From positions 69,086-113,818 of the forward strand of contig PMFN01000020.1 of assembly GCA_003155135.1 (NCBI GenBank): a stretch of 44,733 bases of DNA. Direction: 5' to 3'. This DNA comes from Acidimicrobiaceae bacterium (GTDB lineage Bacteria > Actinomycetota > Acidimicrobiia > Acidimicrobiales > RAAP-2). Below, in pieces: positions 22,993 through 31,030 of the stretch (position 1 is the stretch's first letter; each line of letters starts with the position of its first letter). Position numbers and translations under genes: made by a program. The notes under the pieces were generated by a model that worked only from the letters and a program-made list of their open reading frames with translations, was not told the origin of the DNA and did no database searches.

Positions 22993-23673
22993 GTGCCCTC
23001 AGCGAGCAACAGTGCCCTCGTTGCGCTGGCCCAGCGGATCGAGGGCTGCCGGGCATGCCCGAGGCTGGTCACGTGGCGGGAGGAGGTGGCCGCGACCAAG
23101 CGCGCCTCGTTCGCCGGCGAGCAGTACTGGGGCCGGCCGGTGCCCGGGTTCGGCGATCCGGGCGCACGCCTGGTCGTCGTGGGCCTGGCACCGGCCGCGC
23201 ACGGCGCCAACCGCACGGGGCGTGTCTTCACCGGCGACCGCTCCGGTGACTGGCTCTACGGCGCCCTGTTCCGGGCGGGCTACGCGAACCAGCCGAACAG
23301 CCGGTCGCGCGACGACGGGCTGGAGCTGAGAGACGCCTATGTCACCGCCGCCGTGCGGTGCGCGCCGCCGGCCAACAAGCCGACCGTCGACGAGCGCGAC
23401 ACGTGCGTGCCGTTCCTCGCCGAGGAGCTCGGGCTGCTCGGCGATGCCGCCGTCATCGTGGTGCTCGGGCAGTTCGCCTTCGGCGTGGTCGCCGCACTCG
23501 AGGGGCTCCGGCCCAGGCCGAGGTTCGCCCACCTCGCCGAGCACCCCTTGGCCGACGGTCGTGTGCTCCTCTGCTCCTACCACCCAAGCCAGCAGAACAC
23601 CTTCACCGGCACGCTGACCGAGGCGATGTTCGATGCCGTCTTCGCGCGCTCCCGGGCCATAACCGGGGCCTGA
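22993..23673 (+). CDS. Family 5 uracil-DNA glycosylase (UdgB type, Fe-S)
   Basis: 226 residues from GTG 22993. Four cysteines (Cys19 and Cys22 in GCRACPRL, Cys123, Cys138) are placed as the [4Fe-4S] ligands of family 4 and 5 enzymes. Motif A reads GLAPAAHGANRTGRVFTGD, the family 5 form that has no acidic catalytic residue at the usual place, and motif B is CSYHPSQQNTFTG. These enzymes remove uracil, and in family 5 also hypoxanthine and other deaminated bases. Monocistronic by its surroundings. Confidence 0.92.
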   Translation: MPSASNSALVALAQRIEGCRACPRLVTWREEVAATKRASFAGEQYWGRPVPGFGDPGARLVVVGLAPAAHGANRTGRVFTGDRSGDWLYGALFRAGYANQPNSRSRDDGLELRDAYVTAAVRCAPPANKPTVDERDTCVPFLAEELGLLGDAAVIVVLGQFAFGVVAALEGLRPRPRFAHLAEHPLADGRVLLCSYHPSQQNTFTGTLTEAMFDAVFARSRAITGA

Positions 23674-23885
23674 GTGCCCGCTGGCGGTGGCGCCGGAGGT
23701 GGGAGGGACGAACGATGGTGCTATCAGCACGGCGCACGATCGATGAACCAGCTCTCCCCGCGCGCTGGGCTGGCTCGCGACCGTGCGCTACGTGCCGGGA
23801 AGGGGCTCAAGACCTACGATCCTGTCCTTCACGGCATTGACCAGTTCCGGGGAGTGACCCTCCCAACCTGTGCACTCGCCCGTGA

Positions 23886-23905
23886 CTCGCAGGGGCTCCT
23901 GCGAG
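23886..23905 (+). other. Stem-loop with 8-bp perfect stem, possible small-RNA element
   Basis: CTCGCAGG and CCTGCGAG around a GGCT loop. It begins 65 bases after a TACGAT hexamer in a gap with no gene. The strand shown follows that hexamer. Confidence 0.35.
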
Positions 23906-24242
23906 CGGTACGACTCCGTTGGGTTAGCCCCCTCCCTTGTCAGATTGGGTCCGCCATGAAAGGGCCGGTCGGTTCTACCGGGTAGATCTTGCCGGGTCCT
24001 TCGCCGAGTGCGAGTTCTCGCGGCCTCGGCCGAGCAGCAGCCGACGGCGGGCGGACGAATCAGGACTCAAGTCTCCATCACTGAGAAGGCGCGTGCCATG
24101 GCCGGTACCGTGCCGGCTCAGACCTCGCGCCTCAGGCATGGTGCCCGACCACGACGAGAGCTGTGCGGCGTGTCGAAGCAGGTAAGCCGCGCACGCCGCA
24201 GCTGGCGGTCACGTGAAGGGCAGCCCGAGCCTGCGTCCCTGA

Positions 24243-24258
24243 GGGGGTCTTCTCCCCC
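24243..24258 (-). terminator. Hairpin after the crotonase gene
   Basis: Five G and five C residues flank a 6-base loop, 22 bases beyond the crotonase stop on the minus strand. No T-run; a weak terminator candidate. Confidence 0.35.
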
Positions 24259-24279
24259 CCATCACGTGGGAGCGCGGGG

Positions 24280-24933
24280 TCAAGCGCCGCAGATGCGGGC
24301 GGTCTCGCCGAAGATGAGCTCTTTGTGCATGGCGATGATCTTGCGGTTCTTCTCGGCCATCGCTTCGGCGAGTGCCACTGCTTCGTCGAGCACCCGGTCC
24401 TCGGGCACTGCACGCTCGACGATCCCGAGCGCCAGCGCCTCGTCTGCGCTGTAGCGCCGGGCGGTGACCATGGCGTCGAGCAGTGCAGGCTTGGGCACGT
24501 GGGCTCCGAGCAGCGTGAACAGGTCGAATGGGATGGGCAGTCCGAGGTCCACCTCGGGGAGGCACCAGTAGCCGCGCCCCTGGCGCATGACCCTCACGTC
24601 GCAGCTCGAGGCCAGCATGGCTCCGGCGGCGAAGGCGTGGCCGTTGATGGCGGCGACGGTGTAGGCAGGGAATGTGAGGAGCCGGCCGAACAGGCGGGTC
24701 GAGCTGGCGACCACGGGCGCGGCGATCTCGGGCTCGGCCTCGAAGCGCTTGAGGTCGAAGCCGTTTGAGAAGAACTTGCCCTCGCCGGTCAGCACCAGGG
24801 CGAGCGGTCCCCGCGCCCTGGTCAGCTCGTCGAGCAACGCATGCCACTCCGCCACCGATTCGGGGTTGAGCCGGTTGTCGCCCGCCCGCCAGTGGGCGAT
24901 GCGTACGTGCCCGCGCTCTTCGACGTCGATCAC
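24280..24933 (-). CDS. Enoyl-CoA hydratase/isomerase family protein
   Basis: 217 residues from GTG 24933, with a G-rich Shine-Dalgarno 7 bases upstream. The crotonase fold is shown by LALVLTGEGKFFSNGFDLKRF (first oxyanion-hole loop), VAAINGHAFAAGAMLASSCDVRVM (second loop) and a C-terminal helix. The glutamate pair of true hydratases is not clearly kept: PEVDLGLPIPFD stands where E-X-X-X-G lies, so it could be an isomerase or another CoA ester enzyme. It is short for the family (about 255) because the N-terminus and tail are reduced. Confidence 0.85.
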   Translation of the reverse strand: MIDVEERGHVRIAHWRAGDNRLNPESVAEWHALLDELTRARGPLALVLTGEGKFFSNGFDLKRFEAEPEIAAPVVASSTRLFGRLLTFPAYTVAAINGHAFAAGAMLASSCDVRVMRQGRGYWCLPEVDLGLPIPFDLFTLLGAHVPKPALLDAMVTARRYSADEALALGIVERAVPEDRVLDEAVALAEAMAEKNRKIIAMHKELIFGETARICGA

Positions 24934-25018
24934 CGTTCGCCCCCCCTCGCCGTGCTGGCCGAGAGCCTGCCACAGGAGCGGCCCGCGGCACCCGGGAACG
25001 GTCCGGGACGGGGGTGGC

Positions 25019-26152
25019 TCAGGAGGGGGCGGCCGGCGCAGGGAGCCGACCGGGCATGGGGACCGCCGTCGCCGGCCAGCGCTTCCGGCTGACCCTGCTC
25101 AGCTTGCGCAGCAGCGCGATCGCACCGGGGTCGTCGTCGACTGGGCGGATCTCGACGGCGTCGTCGGCCACCATGGCGTGGAAGACCTCGCGGCCGCGCT
25201 CGGTGCGCACGATGGTGAGCGTCCAGTCGTTGAACGCACCGATGCCACCGGTCGAGATGTCGGCGTGCTCGGCGGCGAAGTCCGGGCACGACTTGCACCC
25301 CTCACGGGTGAAGGCGTGCGCCTCTTTGAGCGGGATCTCGTGGTACGAGCCGTCGTGCATCCACACCTGGAACACGCCTTTGATGTTCATTTTCGCGATC
25401 TCGTGGCGGTGGAGCCCGTAGCGGGCCTCGAAGAGCTCGGGGAAGATCGCGTCGTCGAAGGTCTTGGAGCACAGGAGCCCGATCGACAGGGCGAAACGGC
25501 GGGCGATCTTGCCGGCCTTGCGTGCCGCCATCACCGGCGGGGCCGAGGACTGGCAGCCCATCCCGACCAGCGCGATGCGCTCAGCGCCACCCTCGATCGC
25601 CTCGGCGTAGGCCATCGGATTGGCCGAGTACGTGTAGCGCGAGCCGGCGGTGGCGAGGACGTCCTCGCGGGTGCGTGCCACGGCGGGGAGCGCCTTCCAG
25701 GTGGAGCCGTCCCCCTCCAAGGCCGAAACCAGGGCTGCATCGATCACGTCGTGTTCGAGGGCCCAGATCAAGAGAGCCGAGACGAACCCCCCGTCCTGGC
25801 CGACCACGTGGACCCCCGGGTCGGTGGCGCGGGCCAGCACCATGTCGACGGCGATGCCCGAGATCTCGTCCTCGGTGCGCTCGCGGCCGAAGAGGTGCTG
25901 CTCGATCTCGGGCTCCCAGTTGCGAAAGCGCGGACAGGCGCGGGTGCACAGGGTGCAGCCCTTCTCGCCGTGGGTGCAGTTGTCGAACCCCCCGGCCTCG
26001 GCCACGTGGAAGGGCTTGTAGCGCCCGCCCGTGTCGTCGTACTCCAAGACGTCGTAGGGGCACGCGATGACACAGGCGCTGCAGCCGGTGCACAGGCCCG
26101 ACGTGACCACCTCGGTGAAGAGTTCGGCCCAGTGCGGCTTTTCGGGAGGCAT
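25019..26152 (-). CDS. FrhB/FdhB-family F420-linked oxidoreductase subunit
   Basis: 377 residues from ATG 26152. The N-terminus holds two [4Fe-4S] motifs: CTGCSACVIACP (Cys21, 24, 27, 31) and a second group at Cys59, Cys66, Cys69 and Cys73. The rest matches the coenzyme F420 hydrogenase beta subunit domains (GQDGGFVSALLIWALEHDVID, GSRYTYSANPMAYAEAI, ALVGMGCQSSAPPV, REGCKSCPDFAAEHADISTGGIGA). Such proteins bind FAD and pass electrons between F420H2 and Fe-S partners. No partner subunit is adjacent, and the first 60 bases upstream are shared with the divergent MutM-like gene. Confidence 0.87.
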   Translation of the reverse strand: MPPEKPHWAELFTEVVTSGLCTGCSACVIACPYDVLEYDDTGGRYKPFHVAEAGGFDNCTHGEKGCTLCTRACPRFRNWEPEIEQHLFGRERTEDEISGIAVDMVLARATDPGVHVVGQDGGFVSALLIWALEHDVIDAALVSALEGDGSTWKALPAVARTREDVLATAGSRYTYSANPMAYAEAIEGGAERIALVGMGCQSSAPPVMAARKAGKIARRFALSIGLLCSKTFDDAIFPELFEARYGLHRHEIAKMNIKGVFQVWMHDGSYHEIPLKEAHAFTREGCKSCPDFAAEHADISTGGIGAFNDWTLTIVRTERGREVFHAMVADDAVEIRPVDDDPGAIALLRKLSRVSRKRWPATAVPMPGRLPAPAAPS

Positions 26153-26158
26153 GGGGCA

Positions 26159-26164
26159 ACCCTA
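26159..26164 (-). promoter_or_regulatory. Candidate -10 element (TAGGGT) of the FrhB-like gene
   Basis: On the minus strand TAGGGT ends 6 bases before the ATG at 26152, which fits a leaderless start. Confidence 0.42.
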
Positions 26165-26200
26165 TCGAGCGCACCAGTCCCCGTCAGAGAAGACGCCCGG

Positions 26201-26206
26201 TACCCT
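26201..26206 (+). promoter_or_regulatory. Candidate -10 element (TACCCT) of the MutM-like gene
   Basis: TACCCT ends 6 bases before the ATG at 26213. It mirrors the minus-strand element at 26159-26164 in a 60-bp divergent gap. Confidence 0.4.
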
Positions 26207-26212
26207 CCACCC

Positions 26213-27001
26213 ATGCCCGAGCTGCTCGAGGTCGAGTACTTCCGCCGGCTTGCCGAGCGGTGCGCGGGCAGGACGATCCTCCACATCGACGTGCCGGACG
26301 CCCACGCGCTCGCCGACGGGCGCAGCCCCCGTTCCCTCCGGCAGGCGGTCGTCGGGCGTCGCATCGAGCTCGCCCGTCGGCACGGGAAGCTCCTGGTGCT
26401 CGAGACCGATGGGCCCGCCCTCGGTCTGCGCTTCGGCATGACGGGGGGCCTCGTGGTCGACGGCGAGCTGGCCATCGACCGCCTGTTGTACTCACCGGGC
26501 ACCTTCGGCACCGCCTGGGTCCGCTTCGGGATCCGCTTCGACGAGGGGGAACTCCTGTTCCACGACCCGCGTCGCTTCGGGCGCGTCAGCCTCGACCCCG
26601 ACGAGTCGCGCATGGGCCCCGACGCCATGGCCGTCACGGCGGCCGAGCTCGGGAGGGCCCTCGCCACCCGCGGCCCGGCTCCCGGGCCCGCACTGAAGGC
26701 CCGCCTGCTCGACCAGTCGGCGATCGCCGGCATCGGCAACCTCTTGGGCGACGAGATCCTCTGGCGCGCCTCGCTCGCCCCGTCGCGCCCGGCTCGCTCT
26801 CTGGCGCCGGCCGAGCTGCGCAGGCTCCACCGCCACCTGGTGGCCACGTTGGCGGACCTCCTCGAGCGCGGCGGCTCCCACACCGGTGACCTCATGGCCG
26901 AGCGTCATCTCGGCGGCCGCTGCCCGAAGGACGGGAGCCCGCTCGAGCGCTCGACGGTCGGAGGCCGCACGACCTGGTGGTGCCCACGGCACCAGCACTG
27001 A
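26213..27001 (+). CDS. Fpg/MutM-family DNA glycosylase, divergent form
   Basis: 262 residues. The N-terminus MPELLEVEYFRRL keeps catalytic Pro2 and Glu3, but Leu replaces the Pro of the usual PELPEVE. Lys59 in RRHGKLLVL is the expected beta-hairpin lysine, RFGMTGGLVV follows, and the helix-two-turn-helix has IAGIGNLLGDEILWRA. The C-terminal zinc finger is altered: CPKD (Cys237, Asp240) and CPRH (Cys258, His261) replace CXXC and CXXC, so metal binding would be Cys-Asp-Cys-His or lost. Fpg enzymes remove oxidised purines. It could be a Nei-like actinobacterial subfamily with a different lesion range. Confidence 0.85.
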   Translation: MPELLEVEYFRRLAERCAGRTILHIDVPDAHALADGRSPRSLRQAVVGRRIELARRHGKLLVLETDGPALGLRFGMTGGLVVDGELAIDRLLYSPGTFGTAWVRFGIRFDEGELLFHDPRRFGRVSLDPDESRMGPDAMAVTAAELGRALATRGPAPGPALKARLLDQSAIAGIGNLLGDEILWRASLAPSRPARSLAPAELRRLHRHLVATLADLLERGGSHTGDLMAERHLGGRCPKDGSPLERSTVGGRTTWWCPRHQH

Positions 27002-27056
27002 GCAGACGGAGCACCCCGAGTTCCCCCGAGCGGCGACGAGATGAGAGGCTGACGGG

Positions 27057-28238
27057 ATGGCGAATCCATGGTTCGAGACAGTGGCGGTGGCGCAGAGCCG
27101 CGCGAAGAAGCGTCTGCCCAAGTCCGTCTACGGCGCGCTGGTGGCCGGCACCGAGAAGGGCGACACGGTCGACGACAACACCGCCGCCTTCAGTGAGCTC
27201 GGATTCATCCCCCATGTCGCCGGGCTCCCCGAGAAGCGGGACCAGGCGACGACGGTGATGGGCCAGGAGATCTCGCTGCCGGTCCTGATGTCGCCCACCG
27301 GCGTCCAAGCGGTCCACCCCGACGGCGAGGTCGCCGTCGCCCGGGCGGCCGCCGCCCGAGGTACGGCCGTCGGGCTCAGCTGCTTCGCCTCCAAGCCCAT
27401 CGAGGAGGTGGCTGCCGCCAACCCCAAGACCTTCTTCCAGACCTACTGGGTGGGAAGCCGCGAGGAGACCGTGGCGCGCATGGAACGCGCGAAGGCCGCA
27501 GGTGCGGTCGGGCTGATCGGCACCTTCGACTGGTCCTTCTCGAACGGCCGGGACTGGGGGAGCCCGACAATTCCCGAGCAGATGGACCTGAAGACCATGG
27601 TGAAGCTCGCCCCGGACGCGCTGAGCCGCCCGCGCTGGTTCGCCGAGTTCCTCCGGGCCGGCCACATCCCCGGTCTCACGGTGCCCAACCTCGCCGCCGC
27701 CGACGAGGAACCGCCGACGTTCTTCGGCGCCTACGGCAAGTGGATGCAGACACCGCCACCGAGCTGGGACGACGTCCGGTGGATGCGCGAGCAGTGGGAC
27801 GGTCCCTTCATGTTGAAAGGCGTGATGCGCGCCGACGACGCGAAGCGCGCCGTCGACTGCGGGGTGAGCGCCATCTCGGTCTCAAACCACGGCGGCAACA
27901 ACCTCGACGGGTCCATCGCCACCATCAGGGCGCTGCCTGCGGTTGTCGAAGCCGTCGACGGGCAGGTCGAGGTGCTGCTTGACGGCGGCATCCGACGGGG
28001 GGCCGATGTCGTGCGGGCGATCGCGCTCGGGGCCACCGCCGTCATGATCGGGCGCGCGTACCTCTGGGGCCTGGCCGCCAACGGGCAGGCCGGCGTGGAG
28101 AACGTGCTCGACATCCTGCGGGCGGGCATCGACGCCACCTTGATGGGCCTCGGCCACAGTTCGATCCATGAGCTGTCACCGGACGATCTCGTGATCCCCG
28201 CCGACTTCAGCCGAAGGATCGGCTCCCCACGGCGCTGA
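27057..28238 (+). CDS. mftD: Mycofactocin system FMN enzyme MftD
   Basis: 393 residues from ATG 27057, with GAGAGG upstream. The start WFETVAVAQSRAKKRLPKSVY, the segment FSELGFIPHV, ARGTAVGLSCFASKPIEEV, FDWSFSNGRDWGSPTIPEQM, GPFMLKGVMRADDAKRAVD and SVSNHGGNNLDG follow the mycobacterial MftD sequence almost throughout. The Arg after SNHGG of lactate-type enzymes is replaced by Asn, as in MftD. MftD turns the MftC/MftE product AHDP into pre-mycofactocin. No mftA, mftB, mftC or mftE lies nearby, so the gene is displaced from its usual cluster. Confidence 0.9.
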   Translation: MANPWFETVAVAQSRAKKRLPKSVYGALVAGTEKGDTVDDNTAAFSELGFIPHVAGLPEKRDQATTVMGQEISLPVLMSPTGVQAVHPDGEVAVARAAAARGTAVGLSCFASKPIEEVAAANPKTFFQTYWVGSREETVARMERAKAAGAVGLIGTFDWSFSNGRDWGSPTIPEQMDLKTMVKLAPDALSRPRWFAEFLRAGHIPGLTVPNLAAADEEPPTFFGAYGKWMQTPPPSWDDVRWMREQWDGPFMLKGVMRADDAKRAVDCGVSAISVSNHGGNNLDGSIATIRALPAVVEAVDGQVEVLLDGGIRRGADVVRAIALGATAVMIGRAYLWGLAANGQAGVENVLDILRAGIDATLMGLGHSSIHELSPDDLVIPADFSRRIGSPRR

Positions 28239-28299
28239 CCCCGAATGTGCACGAGCCGGATGACGCAGCCGGTCCGGGTCGCCCGACGGGCCGGGCGGC

Positions 28300-29025
28300 G
28301 TGAGCCCCGCGTCCTTCCTCGACAACCTCGACGCCGACAGCGAGTGGCTGGCCGAGGTGGGGTCTGAGGGGGATCCCGCGCTGTCCGTGCCGGCGTGCCC
28401 CGGGCTCACCCTCGGCCAGCTCGTCCGCCACGTGGGGGTCATCTACAACCTCGTTTCGACGTGGGTGACTGAGGGGCACCGCCCGGCCCACGCCCCACGA
28501 CCCGCGTCGGGTCGCTCGCCCGCCGAGTGGCTTGGCGATGGACGGACCAGGCTCCTCGCTGTGCTGTCCGCGCGCGCGCCCGAGGAGGCCGCATCGACGT
28601 GGTCACCGAGCGAGCAAACCATCGGGTTCTGGCACAGGAGAATGGCCCACGAGAGCGCCATCCACCGCGTGGACGCCGAGGCGGCCCTCTCGCTTGCCCC
28701 CCGGCCTGTCGAGCCCTCCCTCGCCACCGACGGGACGGGGGAGATCGTCTCGCTCTGGCTCGGGACCCGCCTCGGCACCGACGTCGGCGGCGGCGGGCGC
28801 ATCGTGACGCTCGACGACGGCAGCGGACGCTGGCACGTCGCCCTCCACGAGCACATCGTCGAGTACGCGACCGACGGCGTGGCAGCCGACGCAACCGTCA
28901 GCGCCGACCCCGATGCCCTGTACCGCTGGCTCTGGGGGCGCGCCCCGCTCGAGGCGGTCGAGGTCGACGGGGACGTGCGCCTGGCGGTGGAGCTGCGGGC
29001 GGCTCTCGCCCGCGCCACCCAGTAG
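28300..29025 (+). CDS. Maleylpyruvate isomerase-fold (MDMPI) protein, DinB-like
   Basis: 241 residues from GTG 28300. The N-terminal four-helix DinB/MDMPI domain starts FLDNLDADSEWLA and has CPGLTLGQLVRHVGVIYN (metal His), FWHRRMAHESAIHRVDAE with further His ligands, and an SCP2-like C-terminal domain ending LYRWLWGRAPLEAVEVDGD. This is the mycothiol-dependent maleylpyruvate isomerase family layout; many members are general mycothiol-S-transferases of unknown substrate. 61 bases after mftD, so it may share its transcript. Confidence 0.85.
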   Translation: MSPASFLDNLDADSEWLAEVGSEGDPALSVPACPGLTLGQLVRHVGVIYNLVSTWVTEGHRPAHAPRPASGRSPAEWLGDGRTRLLAVLSARAPEEAASTWSPSEQTIGFWHRRMAHESAIHRVDAEAALSLAPRPVEPSLATDGTGEIVSLWLGTRLGTDVGGGGRIVTLDDGSGRWHVALHEHIVEYATDGVAADATVSADPDALYRWLWGRAPLEAVEVDGDVRLAVELRAALARATQ

Positions 29026-29040
29026 CCCCTGACCGTCGGG

Positions 29041-29514
29041 TCAGGCCTCGAGCGCGCCCAGTTCCTCGAGGACCTTTGCCGCGTGGCCGTCGGCGCGCAC
29101 GTTGTACCACGCACGGGCGATGGTGCCCTTGGCGTCGATGAGGAAGGTCGAGCGGATGGTGCCGGTCGTCTTCTTGCCGTACATCGTCTTCTCGCCCCAC
29201 GCCCCGTAGGCCTCCATGACGCCGTGGCTCGGGTCCGAGAGGAGCGGGAAGGTGAGGCCGTACTTGGTGCGGAATTTCGTGTGCTTCTCGGCGCGGTCGG
29301 GGGAGATGCCGACGACGGTGGCGCCGGCCCGGCTGAAGGCCGAGAGGTTCTCGTTGAACTGACAGGCTTCCTTGGTGCAGCCCGGCGTGTCGTCAGCGGG
29401 GTAGAAGTAGACGACCACCGGGGCGCCTTTGAAGTCCTTCAGCGCCACAGACTTGCCGTCCTGGTCAGGCAGGGAGAAGTCCGGTGCCTTGCCTCCCGCT
29501 TCGAGCTTCGCCAT
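29041..29514 (-). CDS. bcp: Bcp-type thioredoxin-dependent peroxiredoxin
   Basis: 157 residues from ATG 29514; an ATG at 29523 is a possible start, but the Shine-Dalgarno AAAGG is only 2 bases from it. The family begins LEAGGKAPDFSLPDQDGKSV. The active site VVVYFYPADDTPGCTKEACQF has the peroxidatic Cys and, five residues on, the resolving Cys of the alpha-2 type. The end is RSTFLIDAKGTIARAWYNV. It reduces hydroperoxides using thioredoxin. Convergent with the gene before it and divergent from the DEAD-box gene. Confidence 0.93.
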   Translation of the reverse strand: MAKLEAGGKAPDFSLPDQDGKSVALKDFKGAPVVVYFYPADDTPGCTKEACQFNENLSAFSRAGATVVGISPDRAEKHTKFRTKYGLTFPLLSDPSHGVMEAYGAWGEKTMYGKKTTGTIRSTFLIDAKGTIARAWYNVRADGHAAKVLEELGALEA

Positions 29515-29633
29515 GGATGCCATCACCTTTCTGTCCTGGCCCGGGTCCTGGGACCCTGCGTTCGCAGCATCGCACACCGCCGGGGCAGGTCGCCCGTGCG
29601 GTACCCCTCCGCTGGGAAAATGGGGGCGCCTGG

Positions 29634-29639
29634 TACCAT
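29634..29639 (+). promoter_or_regulatory. Candidate extended -10 (TGGTACCAT) for the DEAD-box gene
   Basis: TACCAT preceded by TG one base away fits an extended -10. Transcription would start near 29646 and leave a leader of about 85 bases before the ATG at 29731. An in-frame ATG at 29638 overlaps this element, so it is not the start codon. Confidence 0.38.
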
Positions 29640-29730
29640 GAGGAGGTCGGTTGGCATTCGGCCAGCCCTCAGGGCCTGGTATTTCCTTCTCCTCTGGTGT
29701 GGGGCCCCACCGCTTACGAGAGAGCAGGAC

Positions 29731-31017
29731 ATGACCGTCGAGAGCCTTTTTTCCGGCAATGACGCCGGAGAGGCCGACAGGGGCGAGTCCCCCGTCGGCG
29801 ACACGTACGAAACCGCCCGGACCTTCGATTCACTCGGCGTCGCCGAGGAGCTGACCAAGGCACTGGCCGACCAGGGGATCACCACCGCATTCCCCATCCA
29901 GTCGCTCACCATCGCTGACGCCCTCGCCGGGCGCGATGTCTGCGGCAAGGCCAAGACCGGCTCGGGCAAGACCCTCGCCTTCGGGCTCCCGCTGCTCCAG
30001 CGCAGCGCGGCCAGCATCGCTGCGTCGGGCGCGGACCGCCATGGTGGCCAGCCGGGCCGCCCGCTCGCCCTCGTGCTGCTGCCGACCCGTGAGCTCGCCG
30101 TCCAGGTCTACGACGTCATCGAACCCCTCGCCGCCACACTCGGTCTGCGGGCCGTCGCCGTCTACGGCGGGGCGGACATCGAGCGGCAGGTGGCGAAGCT
30201 CCGCAAGGGCGTCGACGTGATCATCGCCACGCCGGGTCGCCTCATCGACCTCGGCGACCGGGGCGAGCTCACCGTCGCCGATGTCGAGACCCTCGTGCTC
30301 GACGAGGCGGACCGCATGGCCGACATGGGCTTCATGCCCCAGGTCGAGTGGGTGCTGCGCCGCCTCGAGCGCCCCCACCAGACGCTCTTGTTCTCCGCCA
30401 CCCTCGACGGAGCCGTCGACCGGCTCGTCACCCGCTACCTCAACGACCCGGTCTTCCACGAGGTTGCCTCGTCCACCCAGACCGTTGCCGCCATGGAGCA
30501 CCGCTTCCTCCAGATCCACCAGATGGACAAGGTGAAGGTGGCGGTCGCCATCTGCAATGCCCAGGAGAAGTCGCTCATCTTCGTGCGCACGAAGCGTGGT
30601 GCCGACAAGCTCGTCGAGCAGCTCGAGCGCGAGGGCCTGCGGGCCGCCGCCATCCACGGCGACCTGCGCCAGGCCAACCGGGAGCGCGCCCTTGCCGACT
30701 TCGGCTCCGGCAAGCTGCCGGTGCTCGTCGCCACCGACGTGGCGGCCCGGGGACTGCACATCGAGGGCGTCGACGTGGTGATCCACTACGACCCGCCCGA
30801 GGACCACAAGGCCTACCTGCACCGCTCGGGTCGGACGGCACGCGCCGGTCGGGCCGGGGTCGTGGTCACCCTGGTGCTGTGGAACCAGGTCGTCGAGGCC
30901 GAGGTCATCCAGCGCCGCCTCGGACTGCGGATCCCGATCGTCGAGATGTTCTCGAACGACCCGAGGTTGGCCGACCTGGCCGCCTGGACCCCGCTCCCCG
31001 AGGAGAGCGTCCTCTGA
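29731..31017 (+). CDS. DEAD-box RNA helicase (RhlE-like)
   Basis: 428 residues from ATG 29731. All core motifs are present: Q motif FPIQ, motif I AKTGSGKT (74-81), LLPTRELA, TPGR, motif II VLDEADRMADMGF, SAT, FVRTKRGADKL, ATDVAARGLHIEGVDVVIHYD and motif VI HRSGRTARAG. The protein ends shortly after the helicase core, so it lacks the basic tail that guides some members to ribosomal RNA. A long leader of about 85 bases precedes it, as in autoregulated helicase genes. The PIG-L gene follows after 13 bases. Confidence 0.93.
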   Translation: MTVESLFSGNDAGEADRGESPVGDTYETARTFDSLGVAEELTKALADQGITTAFPIQSLTIADALAGRDVCGKAKTGSGKTLAFGLPLLQRSAASIAASGADRHGGQPGRPLALVLLPTRELAVQVYDVIEPLAATLGLRAVAVYGGADIERQVAKLRKGVDVIIATPGRLIDLGDRGELTVADVETLVLDEADRMADMGFMPQVEWVLRRLERPHQTLLFSATLDGAVDRLVTRYLNDPVFHEVASSTQTVAAMEHRFLQIHQMDKVKVAVAICNAQEKSLIFVRTKRGADKLVEQLEREGLRAAAIHGDLRQANRERALADFGSGKLPVLVATDVAARGLHIEGVDVVIHYDPPEDHKAYLHRSGRTARAGRAGVVVTLVLWNQVVEAEVIQRRLGLRIPIVEMFSNDPRLADLAAWTPLPEESVL

Positions 31018-31030
31018 GCCAGGTGCTCCG

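Larger units (their letters stand above)
23674..24279. other. 606-bp gap without a recognisable gene
   Basis: Open frames here have no coding character and match no family I know. Contents: a TACGAT hexamer (23815-23820) with no start codon after it, a perfect 8-bp stem-loop (23886-23905), and a G5/C5 hairpin (24243-24258) near the end of the crotonase gene. GC is a little lower than in neighbouring genes. It may hold a small RNA or decayed sequence. Confidence 0.5.

Noticed and set aside
23674..23985. 103-codon plus-strand frame after the uracil-DNA glycosylase
   Set aside because: No recognisable domain or hydrophobic pattern, no Shine-Dalgarno, and it crosses a strong stem-loop.
29638..29730. 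N-terminal extension of the DEAD-box helicase from ATG 29638
   Set aside because: In frame, but the ATG overlaps the likely -10 element and the added 31 residues resemble no helicase.
29641..29730. Riboswitch in the leader of the DEAD-box gene
   Set aside because: A purine-rich GAGGAGG and a later pyrimidine stretch can pair only partly, and no known riboswitch core is visible.
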